A stretch of 45,311 nt of DNA from Treponema sp. (lineage in GTDB: Bacteria; Spirochaetota; Spirochaetia; Treponematales; Breznakiellaceae), in NCBI GenBank assembly GCA_031278095.1, contig JAITLC010000051.1:1-45311 (forward strand), given 5' to 3'. Made by a program: the position numbers and the translations under genes. The notes below the pieces were generated by a model. It searched no databases. It saw only the letters and a list, made by a program, of their open reading frames with translations, and was not told the origin of the DNA. Positions 17,010 through 25,645 of this stretch are shown piece by piece; position 1 is the stretch's first letter; each line of letters opens with the position of its first letter.

Positions 17010-17291
17010 CTACACATGGCTGTTTAAAATGGTTCTCAACGTGTTACAACTCCCCGAATGGGCCTGTACAAGGGCAATTCCCTTGCGGGCGGCGCTTTTT
17101 TTGGCTATTTTGACCATGTCATGGGCAACCGGATTGGTAAAAAGAATAATGAGATCCGGATCTCCTATGAGACATTCCAGATTACACTTCTTCTGTGTGA
17201 AAACCTTGGCTTCACAGTTATATTCCTTACAGATATCCTTGTACCTGCAAACCATCCGGTCATTCCCGCCGATAATTACAACGCTGCTCAT
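17010..17291 (-). CDS. Small DUF2325-family protein
   Basis: From ATG 17291 (AAGGAGGAGAG ideally placed upstream) the product is 93 aa, beginning MSSVVIIGGNDRMVCRYKDI. The glycine-rich opening, the GDPDLIILFTNPVAHDM segment and the closing HSGSCNTLRTIL are typical of DUF2325, a small Rossmann-like domain of unknown function. It contains five cysteines (CRY, CKE, NC, KKC, LEC region and SC), which could bind a metal or sense redox state; this is inference. The frame extends upstream to 17333 without a ribosome site. It is the first gene of the transporter unit and lies just behind a DtxR-type operator. Confidence 0.8.
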   Translation of the reverse strand: MSSVVIIGGNDRMVCRYKDICKEYNCEAKVFTQKKCNLECLIGDPDLIILFTNPVAHDMVKIAKKSAARKGIALVQAHSGSCNTLRTILNSHV

Positions 17292-17326
17292 GTTTCTCTC
17301 CTCCTTGAATATGGCTATGTAAAGCT

Positions 17327-17350
17327 GTTCCAAAACTTCAATTTTGGAAC
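17327..17350. repeat. Family A palindrome in the leader of the DUF2325 operon
   Basis: GTTCCAAAA (17327-17335) pairs perfectly with TTTTGGAAC (17342-17350) around loop CTTCAA. It lies between the DtxR-type operator and the DUF2325 start codon, so it would be transcribed as part of the leader. Confidence 0.8.
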
Positions 17351-17375
17351 ATACTTGTGTTAGACAATACTTACA

Positions 17376-17394
17376 TTAAGTTAGTCTAACTAAA
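17376..17394. promoter_or_regulatory. DtxR/IdeR/TroR-type metal-repressor operator
   Basis: TTAAGTTAGTCTAACTAAA is a near-perfect 19-bp palindrome around T17385. It matches the known DtxR consensus TTAGGTTAGSCTAACCTAA at 15 of 19 positions, including the GTTAG/CTAAC core. On the minus strand it overlaps the spacer and -10 region of the promoter whose -35 is TTGACA (plus 17401-17406), the expected place for a repressor. Control by Fe2+ or Mn2+ follows from the family, not from data here. Confidence 0.75.
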
Positions 17395-17406
17395 CATATT
17401 TGTCAA
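17385..17406 (-). promoter_or_regulatory. Candidate promoter of the DUF2325-MMPL-LolA-barrel unit
   Basis: On the minus strand a consensus -35 TTGACA (17401-17406) lies before the operator; 17 nt on is a poor -10 (TAACTT, plus 17378-17383). The -35 is convincing, the -10 is not. Transcription would begin near 17370, giving a leader of about 80 nt. Confidence 0.5.
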
Positions 17407-17590
17407 GAGAACTAAACCTGTTCGGCAATTTTTTTGCCTTTTCTTCCCCGGCTTGTCCCGGCATAGAAGCAGGTTTTTCTCCGGAAAACGCCTGGAGCGT
17501 CTTCGGGTATCCGTGTATGATGACGGAATTGCCCATGAAAAGCAGGGTACTTGAGCCAAAGAAGCTATGTATATAAAAGCCAATCCATTA
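17407..17590. other. Non-coding stretch between two divergent operons
   Basis: I see no gene here. A short GGCAA/TTGCC hairpin with a T-rich loop lies at about 17424-17438. An open frame on the minus strand across 17386-17670 reads through repeats, has no ribosome site and shares its ASFNQR wording with the repeat at 45193, so it is not a gene. Confidence 0.6.
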
Positions 17591-17668
17591 GGGAGACGCT
17601 GATTAAATGACGCTAATCGGCATTCCCCCAATTTAAGGCTGCTGTTCCAAAATCCAACATTTTGGAAC
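17591..17668. repeat. Composite palindrome (hairpin types H3 and A), degenerate copy of 45152-45230
   Basis: The first part (17591-17629) is GGGAGACGCTGATT...AATCGGCATTCCCCC, a decayed version of the perfect hairpin at 45193-45230; the internal AAATGACGC is retained. The second part pairs GTTCCAAAAT (17644-17653) perfectly with ATTTTGGAAC (17659-17668). It ends 8 bp before the promoter of the ABC operon. Confidence 0.75.
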
Positions 17669-17676
17669 AATTTCCC

Positions 17677-17704
17677 TTGACATATCCCATAGGCTTATTA
17701 TACT
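17677..17704 (+). promoter_or_regulatory. Promoter of the sulfur-type ABC operon
   Basis: TTGACA (17677-17682), a 16-nt spacer and TATACT (17699-17704). The leader is about 40 nt, with AAGGAGGA before ATG 17753. Confidence 0.7.
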
Positions 17705-17752
17705 ATAATTTATATAGGTTTACTATGAAATGCTATCAAGGAGGATTTCATT

Positions 17753-18820
17753 ATGAAGAAACGAATCTGCAGAAACAAGTTTCTGTGCTTCTTTCTGGTA
17801 CTGACGGCGCTGTCCGCCGCTTCTCTCCGGGCCGGTGCTAAAAAGGACACAGGAACCCCGGCTCCCGTTGTAGAACCCGCCGCTCCTTCAGGGCCGGTAC
17901 TTTCGGGGAAAAAGGTCATCGTGGCGGATGCCAATTCCACCCATCACCTGAATCTCTATGTGGCTTACGAAAAAGGCCTCTTTAGTAAGCGGGGCCTGGA
18001 AGTGGAAATTCAGCAGACCAATTCCGGAGTTGCCGCAGTAGTGGGAGGCGAAGCGGACATTGTGTTTAACTGCCCCACGGGAGTAATTACCCCCATCGGC
18101 AAGGGCCAGAACATTACCATCATCGGCCAGGTGAAGATCCCCTGTACTTCGGTACTGGTCGTGCCGGTAAATGCGCCGATAAAGGACCCCGCGGATCTCA
18201 AGGGCCAGCAGCTTGCCGGGCTTTCCACTACCTGCTGCGCTGTTATCGCTATCAGGGATTCGCTCAAGGAAGAGTACAACACCGAATTTGAGCTTGTGAC
18301 CCTGGCTCCCGGTGCAGCCCTTGCCGCGCTGGAAGGAAACGCCGTTAAAGGCGCCATCCTGGAAGAACCCTTCGTGGCGGAAGCCCTGCTCTTGAAGGAT
18401 GCCCAGGGCCAGGCCAAATACAAGACGATCTTCGACGGCCATTCCGACGCCGATGGAGACGGAAAAATAGATGCCAACCTGGCCGGGGAGAATCCCCCCT
18501 GCCGCACGATCAATGCCAACACGAATTTCTTGACGAACCGGACTGACGACGCAAAGATATTTATAGAAGCCATTGATGAAGCGGACAAACTTATTCGCTC
18601 CAATCCTACGGCGGGTGACATTGTAGCCATTGCACGCAAATATGTCCCCAATGTTTCCGAGCAGGCAATCATCAACAGCAATCCTAAACTTGGCTTCCAG
18701 ATAAAACTGGACACGACAGGGCTTAAAGGTTACGCCGATGCCCTGGTAAAACTGGGAACCATCGAAAAGAATCCCGGAGACGCGTTATTTGCGCCGCAAT
18801 TCAAAGGAATCACCTGGTAG
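17753..18820 (+). CDS. NMT1/SsuA-like ABC substrate-binding protein
   Basis: The 355-aa exported protein has a signal peptide (MKKRICRNKFLCFFLVLTAL ... RAGA) and a Pro-rich linker. The binding domain then starts at about residue 52 (KKVIVADANSTHHLNLYVAY, EKGLFSKRGLEVEIQQ, GGEADIVFNCPTGVITPIGKG), typical of the NMT1/THI5/SsuA/TauA group that binds sulfonates, nitrate or thiamine precursors. AAGGAGGA precedes the ATG. A downstream cysteine synthase favours a sulfur compound. An odd feature is an EF-hand-like loop at residues 232-240 (DADGDGKID) inside the binding domain. The gene is followed by a hairpin and a separate promoter for the permease. Confidence 0.85.
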   Translation: MKKRICRNKFLCFFLVLTALSAASLRAGAKKDTGTPAPVVEPAAPSGPVLSGKKVIVADANSTHHLNLYVAYEKGLFSKRGLEVEIQQTNSGVAAVVGGEADIVFNCPTGVITPIGKGQNITIIGQVKIPCTSVLVVPVNAPIKDPADLKGQQLAGLSTTCCAVIAIRDSLKEEYNTEFELVTLAPGAALAALEGNAVKGAILEEPFVAEALLLKDAQGQAKYKTIFDGHSDADGDGKIDANLAGENPPCRTINANTNFLTNRTDDAKIFIEAIDEADKLIRSNPTAGDIVAIARKYVPNVSEQAIINSNPKLGFQIKLDTTGLKGYADALVKLGTIEKNPGDALFAPQFKGITW

Positions 18821-18826
18821 TAGTAC

Positions 18827-18861
18827 AGGGCTGCCGTATTCCGTTTGAATGCGGCAGCCCT
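18827..18861 (+). terminator. Hairpin after the binding-protein gene (terminator or attenuator)
   Basis: AGGGCTGCCG (18827-18836) pairs perfectly with CGGCAGCCCT (18852-18861), extended by two further pairs, loop ~11 nt. It begins 6 bp after the stop codon. No long T-run follows, so it may only reduce read-through or protect the upstream mRNA, giving more binding protein than permease. Confidence 0.6.
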
Positions 18862-18902
18862 CCTCCGGGGCCGGTTTCGTCTCCGGGGGAAAGACCTCCC
18901 CC

Positions 18903-18931
18903 TTGACTAAATCCCCATTCTATACTATAAT
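18903..18931 (+). promoter_or_regulatory. Near-consensus promoter directly before the permease start
   Basis: TTGACT (18903-18908), a 17-nt spacer and a perfect TATAAT (18926-18931). Only 10 nt separate it from ATG 18942 and no ribosome site is present, so the transcript would be leaderless or nearly so. Confidence 0.7.
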
Positions 18932-18941
18932 ACCTATCGAA

Positions 18942-19787
18942 ATGCTAGGAAAAACAAACCAAACTGATACCTATGAAACCAGGGGTTGGCGCAGGGTTTT
19001 CCAGGAACTCCGGGGCTTCCTCAAGAATTCCCTGGGGAATTTTTTCTCCCCGGAATTTTTAACGGTGCTGATACCATTACTGGTACTCTGGGAATTGCTG
19101 CCCCGCTGGAACATACTGCCGGAAAGCCTCATCCCGTCCCTCAGTACCGTGGTTCAGCGTTTCTGGTTTATGCTCTGGCACAAAAGCTTAGTCTTTCACA
19201 TTCTGTGGAGCATGGGTCGCTTCTTTGCGGCGTTTAGCATCGCGGTAATATTGGCGGTTCCAATTGGCCTCCTCATGGGCTGGAACCTCAAGATACGTGC
19301 ATACGTACTGCCGCTGTGGCAGCTTCTCTCTCCTATACCGCCTCCTGCGTGGGTACCCATGACCATCATCTTCTACGGCATCGGCTCGCGCATGCACATA
19401 TTCCTCATGTTCATGGGGATCTTCTACCCCGTCCTGTTTAATACCTACCAGGGAATCAAAGACACCGATCCACGCTACCTTGCCTCGGCGCGGGTTTTCG
19501 GCGCCAGCGAGTTTACCCTGCTCCGCAAAGTTTACTTCTGGCACGCATTCGGCTCCATCATCATGAGCCTTAAAACCGGTGTGGCAATGGGCCTCGTGAT
19601 GCTTATCATTGGCGAATCCTACGGCGGCCGCATGGGCATAGGCTACCTTCTGGGCCAGGCGAAAGACTACTTCGTAATTCCCGAAATGATGGTCTGCATG
19701 GTAATCCTTGGTTTCATCGGCTGGTTCCTCATCGAGATTCTAAAATATGTAGAAATAAAACTCGCCGTGTGGAAGGCGGGAAGATGA
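18942..19787 (+). CDS. ABC transporter permease (SsuC/TauC-like)
   Basis: The 281-aa protein has about six hydrophobic helices and the binding-protein-dependent permease motif near residue 190 (ARVFGASEFTLLRKVYFWHA). ILPESLIPSLSTVVQRFWFM and SPIPPPAWVPMTIIFYGIG are characteristic of the sulfonate/nitrate/taurine permease family. The frame is open upstream to 18849, but that part would encode the upstream hairpin and promoter, so ATG 18942 is chosen. It lacks a Shine-Dalgarno and sits 10 nt from a TATAAT. The 147 bp after it hold no gene. Confidence 0.9.
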   Translation: MLGKTNQTDTYETRGWRRVFQELRGFLKNSLGNFFSPEFLTVLIPLLVLWELLPRWNILPESLIPSLSTVVQRFWFMLWHKSLVFHILWSMGRFFAAFSIAVILAVPIGLLMGWNLKIRAYVLPLWQLLSPIPPPAWVPMTIIFYGIGSRMHIFLMFMGIFYPVLFNTYQGIKDTDPRYLASARVFGASEFTLLRKVYFWHAFGSIIMSLKTGVAMGLVMLIIGESYGGRMGIGYLLGQAKDYFVIPEMMVCMVILGFIGWFLIEILKYVEIKLAVWKAGR

Positions 19788-19934
19788 AGGGGGCCTGTTT
19801 CCGTACATTCATTGTGATCCGCCGCATTTATTCCGGCCTTCGCGCTCCAGCCTTGCTGCATGGGATGTGTAAAACTCCACAATTGAAACAAAAGCGGCAA
19901 TGTTTCCGCTACTCCCCTGCCGGGGAGGCCCTCA

Positions 19935-20843
<909 letters not shown>

Positions 20844-20856
20844 CGAGGAGCGGTCA

Positions 20857-21822
20857 GTGAATAGTGAAGAAAAATTTAACGCAGACAGCAGGGGAAAGAT
20901 TTATGACAGCATCATTGCTACCAGGGGAAATACGCCGCTGGTAAAACTCGGCAGACTGGGAGCCGGACTTCCGGGAATCGTACTTGCAAAAATTGAATCG
21001 TTTAACCCCATGGCCAGCGTCAAGGACCGTATCGGGGCGGCGATGCTGGATGCGGCCGAACGGGACGGCAAACTCAAGCCGGGCGGAACGGTGATAGAAC
21101 CCACTTCCGGAAATACCGGTATAGGACTTGCCTTTGCCTGTGCCCGGCGAAATTACAAACTAATCCTTACCATGCCGGAAACAATGTCAGTGGAGCGGCG
21201 CAAACTGGCGCAGATGCTCGGCGCCGATGTGGTACTCACCTCCGGTAAGGACGGCATGAAGGGCGCTGTGCGGAAGGCGGAAGAACTTACAGGCCGGATC
21301 TCCGGAAGTTTTATGCCTTTGCAGTTTGAAAACCCTGCAAACCCCGAGGCCCACCGCAGAACCACTGCGGAAGAAATCTGGGCCGATACCGCCGGGACGG
21401 TGGACATTTTTGTTGCCGGCGTCGGCACCGGCGGAACAATCACCGGGGTCGGGGAAGTTCTTAAAAGCAGGAAACCCGGCGTAAACATAGTTGCCGTGGA
21501 ACCCGACGCTTCGCCCGTGCTCTCAGGCGGCTTTGCCGGTCCTCACCGTATTCAGGGCATAGGGGCGGGTTTCATCCCCAAGGCGCTCAACCGTTCGGTT
21601 ATCGACGAGATCGTAAGGGTTACCAATGACGATGCGATAAACACCGCCCGCAGGGTCGCCCGCACGGAAGGAATCCTTACCGGGATCTCCGCCGGAGCGG
21701 CGGTGTGGGCCGCCCTGAAGATCGCCTCCCGGCCTGAAAACTCAGGTAAAAACATTGTAGTGATACTTCCTGATTCAGGTGAACGGTATCTTTCAACCCA
21801 GCTTTCGGATCTGGAAAACTAA
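20857..21822 (+). CDS. cysK: Cysteine synthase (O-acetylserine sulfhydrylase)
   Basis: The 321-aa PLP enzyme makes cysteine from O-acetylserine and sulfide. The start is GTG 20857 with GAGGAG upstream. The PLP lysine is Lys56 in MASVKDRIG; the phosphate-binding and substrate loops are PTSGNTGIG and [10 protein letters not shown], and the closing [13 protein letters not shown] is typical. Serine acetyltransferase is not in the window. It follows the ABC ATPase by 13 bp, which indicates that the imported compound is a sulfur source. Cystathionine beta-synthase-like activity cannot be excluded by eye. Confidence 0.92.
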   Translation: MNSEEKFNADSRGKIYDSIIATRGNTPLVKLGRLGAGLPGIVLAKIESFNPMASVKDRIGAAMLDAAERDGKLKPGGTVIEPTSGNTGIGLAFACARRNYKLILTMPETMSVERRKLAQMLGADVVLTSGKDGMKGAVRKAEELTGRISGSFMPLQFENPANPEAHRRTTAEEIWADTAGTVDIFVAGVGTGGTITGVGEVLKSRKPGVNIVAVEPDASPVLSGGFAGPHRIQGIGAGFIPKALNRSVIDEIVRVTNDDAINTARRVARTEGILTGISAGAAVWAALKIASRPENSGKNIVVILPDSGERYLSTQLSDLEN

Positions 21823-22421
21823 TGTCACAAGAAAGTGGGCGCCATGGGATGGCTCTGATTGTTATTTCCCTTGCAGTGCTGACCGCCTGTTCATTACAAA
21901 AAGAAGCGGAGGAAGCGCCGATCATCACTTCGGCAAGTTATCAGCATACTCTGTATAACGGCAAGCCGCAGCCTATTGAGGCAAAAGCGGCAAAGGGTGA
22001 TGTTCCGCCTTTTATCATCACCTATTTTTCTTCGGAAGAAGCATTGCTTGAAAACAAGGATGGAACTACCGAGGCTCCCAGGGAAGTGGGGAACTATTTT
22101 ATACGGATTGAACGGCCTGCGGGAAATGGATACAGGCAGGGGCAGAGCATCAAGGTTGAGTACCATATTCAAAAGGCGCTTATTACCATCAGTGCGGAGG
22201 AGAAGCAGGAATTTGCCTATGACGGAAAACCAAAGACTGCCGCCGCCTCCGCAGATCTTCCCGTGGAACTGAATATTGAATACTATACCGCCGGCAGCGG
22301 TAATGCCGCGATCCTGGACGGCCCTCCGGTCATGCGGGGACAATACCGGGTGTTGATTTCCTTTGCAGGGAATGAACACTACATGGGCGCATCAAAAGAA
22401 ATAGAGCTTGTCATTAAATAG
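21822..22421 (+). CDS. Lipoprotein with two MBG (Ig-like) domains
   Basis: The 199-aa protein overlaps the cysK stop codon by one base (TAATG), so it is translationally coupled. The signal peptide (MALIVISLAVLTAC) ends in an LTAC lipobox. Two repeats of the MBG/YDG Ig-like type follow, marked by LYNGKPQPIEA and AYDGKPKTAAAS, each with the GxYxVxxxxAGNxxY-like ending (GQYRVLISFAGNEHYMGAS). There is no enzyme motif. ATG 21849 is an alternative start that would still keep the signal peptide. Its place at the end of a sulfur operon is unusual and its function is unknown. Confidence 0.75.
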   Translation: MSQESGRHGMALIVISLAVLTACSLQKEAEEAPIITSASYQHTLYNGKPQPIEAKAAKGDVPPFIITYFSSEEALLENKDGTTEAPREVGNYFIRIERPAGNGYRQGQSIKVEYHIQKALITISAEEKQEFAYDGKPKTAAASADLPVELNIEYYTAGSGNAAILDGPPVMRGQYRVLISFAGNEHYMGASKEIELVIK

Positions 22422-22422
22422 T

Positions 22423-22457
22423 GTCTGTCCATAAAACCGGTTACTCTATGGACAGAC
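22423..22457. repeat. Palindrome with CTGTCCA stem and AAAACCGGTTAC loop; likely terminator
   Basis: GTCTGTCCATA (22423-22433) pairs perfectly with TATGGACAGAC (22447-22457). It begins one base after the stop of the MBG lipoprotein gene. A diverged copy with the same AAAACCGGTTAC loop lies at 30784-30821, also touching the end of an ABC operon. Confidence 0.75.
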
Positions 22458-22491
22458 TCTAAGATGACCATTGCCAACATCTAAAAGCCAT

Positions 22492-23952
22492 TCAGCCGAG
22501 GCCGGTTCCGGCCAGGGTTCCCCTCCTGATAAACCTCCCCCTCCCCGCCGTACCGTAAAATTTCCCGTCCCGGACGATCACCTTTCCCCGTGAAATTGTA
22601 CAGACAGGCCAGCCCTGCACTTCAAAGCCTTCATAGGCGCTATAGTCAACATTCGAATGAAGCATTGACTTACTCAAAACCGTCCGCCTGCCAGGATCGA
22701 TGATGACGATATCCGCATCCGAACCGGGAGCCAGCACTCCTTTTTTTGGATACATACCAAAAATTTTTGCAGGGTTGCTGCAGCAGAGTTCGACAAAACG
22801 GCGCAGGTCTATCCGTTTTTTTGTAACTCCTTCGGAATAGAGGAGCGGCATACGTTCCTCGATGCCTGGAGCGCCCGAGGGGCATTTTGTAAAATCGTCC
22901 TTTCCCTGCATCTTCTGCGTTTCAAAAAAGAAGGGACAGTGATCGGTGGCAACAGTATCAATGTCGGCCTCAAGGCCTTTCCAGAGGGCATCCTGATCGG
23001 CAGGGCTGCGCAGAGGCGGGCACATGATATATTTAAGGCCCTCGGGAAGGGAACCGCTAACCGGAGCTTCGGCACCTGCTTTCGCTTTTTCAGTTGGCTT
23101 TCCGGGGCCGGGAAGGCCGTAGCGGCTTTCATCAAGCAAGAGATATTGCGGACAGGTTTCGGCCAGAAGATTCTTCTGCCCCCGGTTCCGGGCGGCACGG
23201 ATAAATTCAAGGCCGAGCCGGTTAGTGAGGTGCACAATATACAGCGGAGCATCACCCGCAACATGCGCCATGAGTATCATCCGGTTGATTGCCTCCGCCT
23301 CACATTCTGCAGGACGGGAAAGCGGATGATATGCGGGGCTTGTTTTCCCTTCGGCCCTGAACTGTTCCCTCAGAAAATTGATTACCCCGTCATTTTCAGG
23401 ATGCACGGTAACAAGTACGCCGAGTTCCTTTGCCCGTTTCAAAACCTGAAACACATCCCCGTCTGAAAGTTTGAAACCGTATGTAAGGTACACCTTGTAA
23501 CTGCTTATCCCTTCGGCAGCCAAGCTTTCCATCATCTGCAGCACACCGCCGTCCACATGCTGAATAACTCCGTGGAAACCGTAATCAATGACTGCCTTGC
23601 CTTCAGCAAAACCGTGATACTTCTTTATCTGATGATCCAGCGGACAGCCTGCAGGTCCGAACGCGGGATGATCCACAATCGTTGTGGTTCCCCCGAAAGC
23701 GGCGGCCGCGGTACCGGTATAAAAATCGTCACTGGCTACGGCAATACCCACATCAAGATTGAGGTGAGTGTGAACATCAACGCCGCCGGGAACAACTATT
23801 TTCCCCGAAGCGTCAATCTCTTCCGCGCCAGAGGAGAAAATGGCAAGGTTCCGCCCAATCTGCATTATTTTTTCCCCTTCGCAGAGCAGATCGCAGACGG
23901 TTTCGGAGTTTTCGGTAAGCACAAGGCCATTCCGGATAAGGAGCTTGTCCAT
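22492..23952 (-). CDS. hydA: Dihydropyrimidinase/hydantoinase-like amidohydrolase
   Basis: From ATG 23952 the product is 486 aa. Metal ligands of cyclic amidohydrolases are visible: His-x-His in DVHTHL, the likely carboxylated Lys in SSYKVYLTY, His in TVHPEN and YIVHLTN, and Asp in VATDHCPF. GIEERMPLLYSEGV is a family hallmark. An insertion of about 25 residues (GPGKPTEKAKAGAEAPVSG) lies before KYIMCPPLR. It would open the rings of dihydropyrimidines or hydantoins; phenylhydantoinase is the alternative. The open frame runs 81 codons further upstream, but that part is a palindromic repeat and is rejected. There is no clear ribosome site; TATTAT lies 9 nt before the ATG. Confidence 0.88.
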   Translation of the reverse strand: MDKLLIRNGLVLTENSETVCDLLCEGEKIMQIGRNLAIFSSGAEEIDASGKIVVPGGVDVHTHLNLDVGIAVASDDFYTGTAAAAFGGTTTIVDHPAFGPAGCPLDHQIKKYHGFAEGKAVIDYGFHGVIQHVDGGVLQMMESLAAEGISSYKVYLTYGFKLSDGDVFQVLKRAKELGVLVTVHPENDGVINFLREQFRAEGKTSPAYHPLSRPAECEAEAINRMILMAHVAGDAPLYIVHLTNRLGLEFIRAARNRGQKNLLAETCPQYLLLDESRYGLPGPGKPTEKAKAGAEAPVSGSLPEGLKYIMCPPLRSPADQDALWKGLEADIDTVATDHCPFFFETQKMQGKDDFTKCPSGAPGIEERMPLLYSEGVTKKRIDLRRFVELCCSNPAKIFGMYPKKGVLAPGSDADIVIIDPGRRTVLSKSMLHSNVDYSAYEGFEVQGWPVCTISRGKVIVRDGKFYGTAGRGRFIRRGTLAGTGLG

Positions 23953-23961
23953 AGGATCATC

Positions 23962-23967
23962 ATAATA
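23962..23967 (-). promoter_or_regulatory. -10-like box close to the hydA start
   Basis: TATTAT on the minus strand, 9 nt upstream of ATG 23952, with a weak -35 region. A possible leaderless transcript. Confidence 0.4.
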
Positions 23968-24004
23968 CGAAAAAGCAAAAGAGGGAAAGAAGAACGGATT
24001 AGAG

Positions 24005-24150
24005 TTGTCCGAAAACTTCAGTTTTCCGTCGAACCGAAGGTTCACCAACAACCGCTTAAAAATGCATGTTTCGCAGCCGGAAAACCGAAGGATCCTTGGC
24101 GGGAAACTGTAGGACTTGTGAGAGACCAACCGGGTTCTCGAACAAGTCTT
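24005..24150. repeat. Long composite repeat, copy 1 (about 146 bp)
   Basis: It starts with a family-A-like hairpin (CCGAAAACTTCAGTTTTCC) and ends with a hairpin closed by ACTTGT/ACAAGT. The same landmarks in the same order occur at 38000-38150: ACTTCAGTTTT, AACCRC, TAAAAAT, CAGCCG, AAACCGAA, AAACTG-AG-ACTTG, ACCARCCGG-TTCTC and ACAAGTCT. It sits in the hydA-aroA divergent gap. Confidence 0.75.
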
Positions 24151-24206
24151 TGGAATGGCAGTAATCCGTCCACGGTCATGCAGTAGAGCGAACATATCAA
24201 TTGTAG

Positions 24207-24212
24207 TATCAT
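24207..24212 (+). promoter_or_regulatory. -10-like box close to the aroA start
   Basis: TATCAT ends 6 nt before ATG 24219. There is no ribosome site and the -35 is weak. A possible leaderless transcript. Confidence 0.4.
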
Positions 24213-24218
24213 GATTTT

Positions 24219-25553
24219 ATGGATACAATTATCAGGCCGCATCAATTCAATGGTACTGTCCGCATCCCGGCTTCAAAATCCCATACGATACGCAGGCTTC
24301 TTGTTGCCTCAATGGCGGAAGGCCTTTCCGAAATCCGCTACCCCCTGGACTCCCTGGATACCCGTTCCTGTGCTGCCGTATGCCGGGCCATGGGTGCCAA
24401 AATTGAAGAGTGCCGCGGCATTGATCCTGTCTGCCCCAATCCTCCCGGTGAAACGGGAGAAAAACTCCTGGATTGGACGGTTCGGGGAAAACTTAAATTC
24501 CTGAATGAAAAAAACAGTTTTGTACCGCAGCCTTGCAATGCGGGTAATTCCGGAACCACCCTCTTTTTAAGTCTGGCATTGGCGGCCCTGGGTTCCGTTC
24601 CTGTACATTTTGACGGGGATGAGCAGATCCGCCGCCGCAGCGCAACGCCCCTGCTTGAGGCATTGAAGGGTCTGGGAGTCCGTGTTGAATCCGCGGGGGG
24701 CTGCGCTCCCATTACCGTTCAGGGTCCCTGGAAAGGAGGGCGGATCAGCCTCCCCTCGCCCACAAGCCAGTATCTTTCGGCATTGCTTCTTGCCGCTCCC
24801 TGTGCCCCCAAAGGAATTGTTACCGAAATTGACGTACCCCTTCTCAACGAAAGACCCTATATCGAAATGACTCTTTCCTACCTTGAAGGCCGGCAGATTC
24901 CCTGCGAACATGATACTAATTTTTCCTTCTTTCGTATTCCCGGCGGCTCTTCCTGGAAACCGATGACAGGAACAGTACCGGGGGATTTTTCTTCCGCCGC
25001 CTTTCCCGCCCTGGCCGCGGCGGTAAGCGGCGGGGATGCGCTGCTACTCGATCTGGATCCTGCCGACACCCAGGGCGACAAGGCTTTCCTTGACATGCTT
25101 TCCCTCATGGGCTGCGGGGTACACTGGGAGGAATACGGCGGAAGCCCTGCGGTGAGGATCGGCGGGGGAAAGCGGCTCAGGGGCGGGGAATTCGACCTCA
25201 ACAAGACGCCGGATCTTCTGCCTGCGGCGGCAGCGCTGGCGGCCTTTGCCGAAGGGGACACCCTCCTCTATAATGCGGCCCATGCCCGGATCAAGGAAAC
25301 AGACCGGATCGCCGTAATGAGGGGAGAATTGTCAAAGCTGGGCGTACAATGCGAAGAGAGGCCGGATGGGCTTGTCATTCACGGAGAGGGCCGCGTAAAA
25401 GGCGGAAAAATTGACAGCCGGGGGGATCACCGTATCGCGCTCACTTTTGCGGCGGCGGCCTGCGGCACAGCAAGCCCCATTACGATACACGGTTCCGAAT
25501 GTGCCGCCGTTACCTATCCCGGATTCATCGAGACCGTATCAACAACTCAATAA
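24219..25553 (+). CDS. aroA: 3-phosphoshikimate 1-carboxyvinyltransferase (EPSP synthase)
   Basis: The 444-aa enzyme joins shikimate-3-phosphate and phosphoenolpyruvate in aromatic amino acid synthesis. Family motifs in order: IPASKSHTIRRLL (N-terminal SKS loop), NAGNSGTTLFL (LxxGNAGTxxR region, with Thr-Leu where Arg is usual), DGDEQIRRRSATPLLEALKG, SPTSQYLSALLLAAP, LNERPYIEMT, KETDRIAVMRGELSKLG and GDHRIALTFAAAA. The length is normal. No Shine-Dalgarno is seen before ATG 24219. It is divergent from hydA and followed by lysS 92 bp downstream. Confidence 0.95.
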   Translation: MDTIIRPHQFNGTVRIPASKSHTIRRLLVASMAEGLSEIRYPLDSLDTRSCAAVCRAMGAKIEECRGIDPVCPNPPGETGEKLLDWTVRGKLKFLNEKNSFVPQPCNAGNSGTTLFLSLALAALGSVPVHFDGDEQIRRRSATPLLEALKGLGVRVESAGGCAPITVQGPWKGGRISLPSPTSQYLSALLLAAPCAPKGIVTEIDVPLLNERPYIEMTLSYLEGRQIPCEHDTNFSFFRIPGGSSWKPMTGTVPGDFSSAAFPALAAAVSGGDALLLDLDPADTQGDKAFLDMLSLMGCGVHWEEYGGSPAVRIGGGKRLRGGEFDLNKTPDLLPAAAALAAFAEGDTLLYNAAHARIKETDRIAVMRGELSKLGVQCEERPDGLVIHGEGRVKGGKIDSRGDHRIALTFAAAACGTASPITIHGSECAAVTYPGFIETVSTTQ

Positions 25554-25630
25554 TCCGCATATGCGGGGGACGCACAGGGCCGGGATTCCCCATTATAATC
25601 GGATACTTCATTAACCCCCTTTGTTCACGG

Positions 25631-25636
25631 TATACT
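25631..25636 (+). promoter_or_regulatory. -10-like box close to the lysS start
   Basis: TATACT lies 9 nt before ATG 25646, with no ribosome site and a weak -35. A possible leaderless transcript. Confidence 0.4.
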
Positions 25637-25645
25637 CTTTTTATT

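Noticed and set aside
17386-17670. 94-aa minus-strand ORF between the divergent operons
   Set aside because: Reads through two palindromes, no ribosome site, and shares ASFNQR wording only because the H3 repeat is also read in the 45078-45218 extension.
23953-24195. 81-codon N-terminal extension of the dihydropyrimidinase
   Set aside because: It is a translation of the composite repeat; the family start MDKLLIRNGLVLTE fits the true N-terminus.
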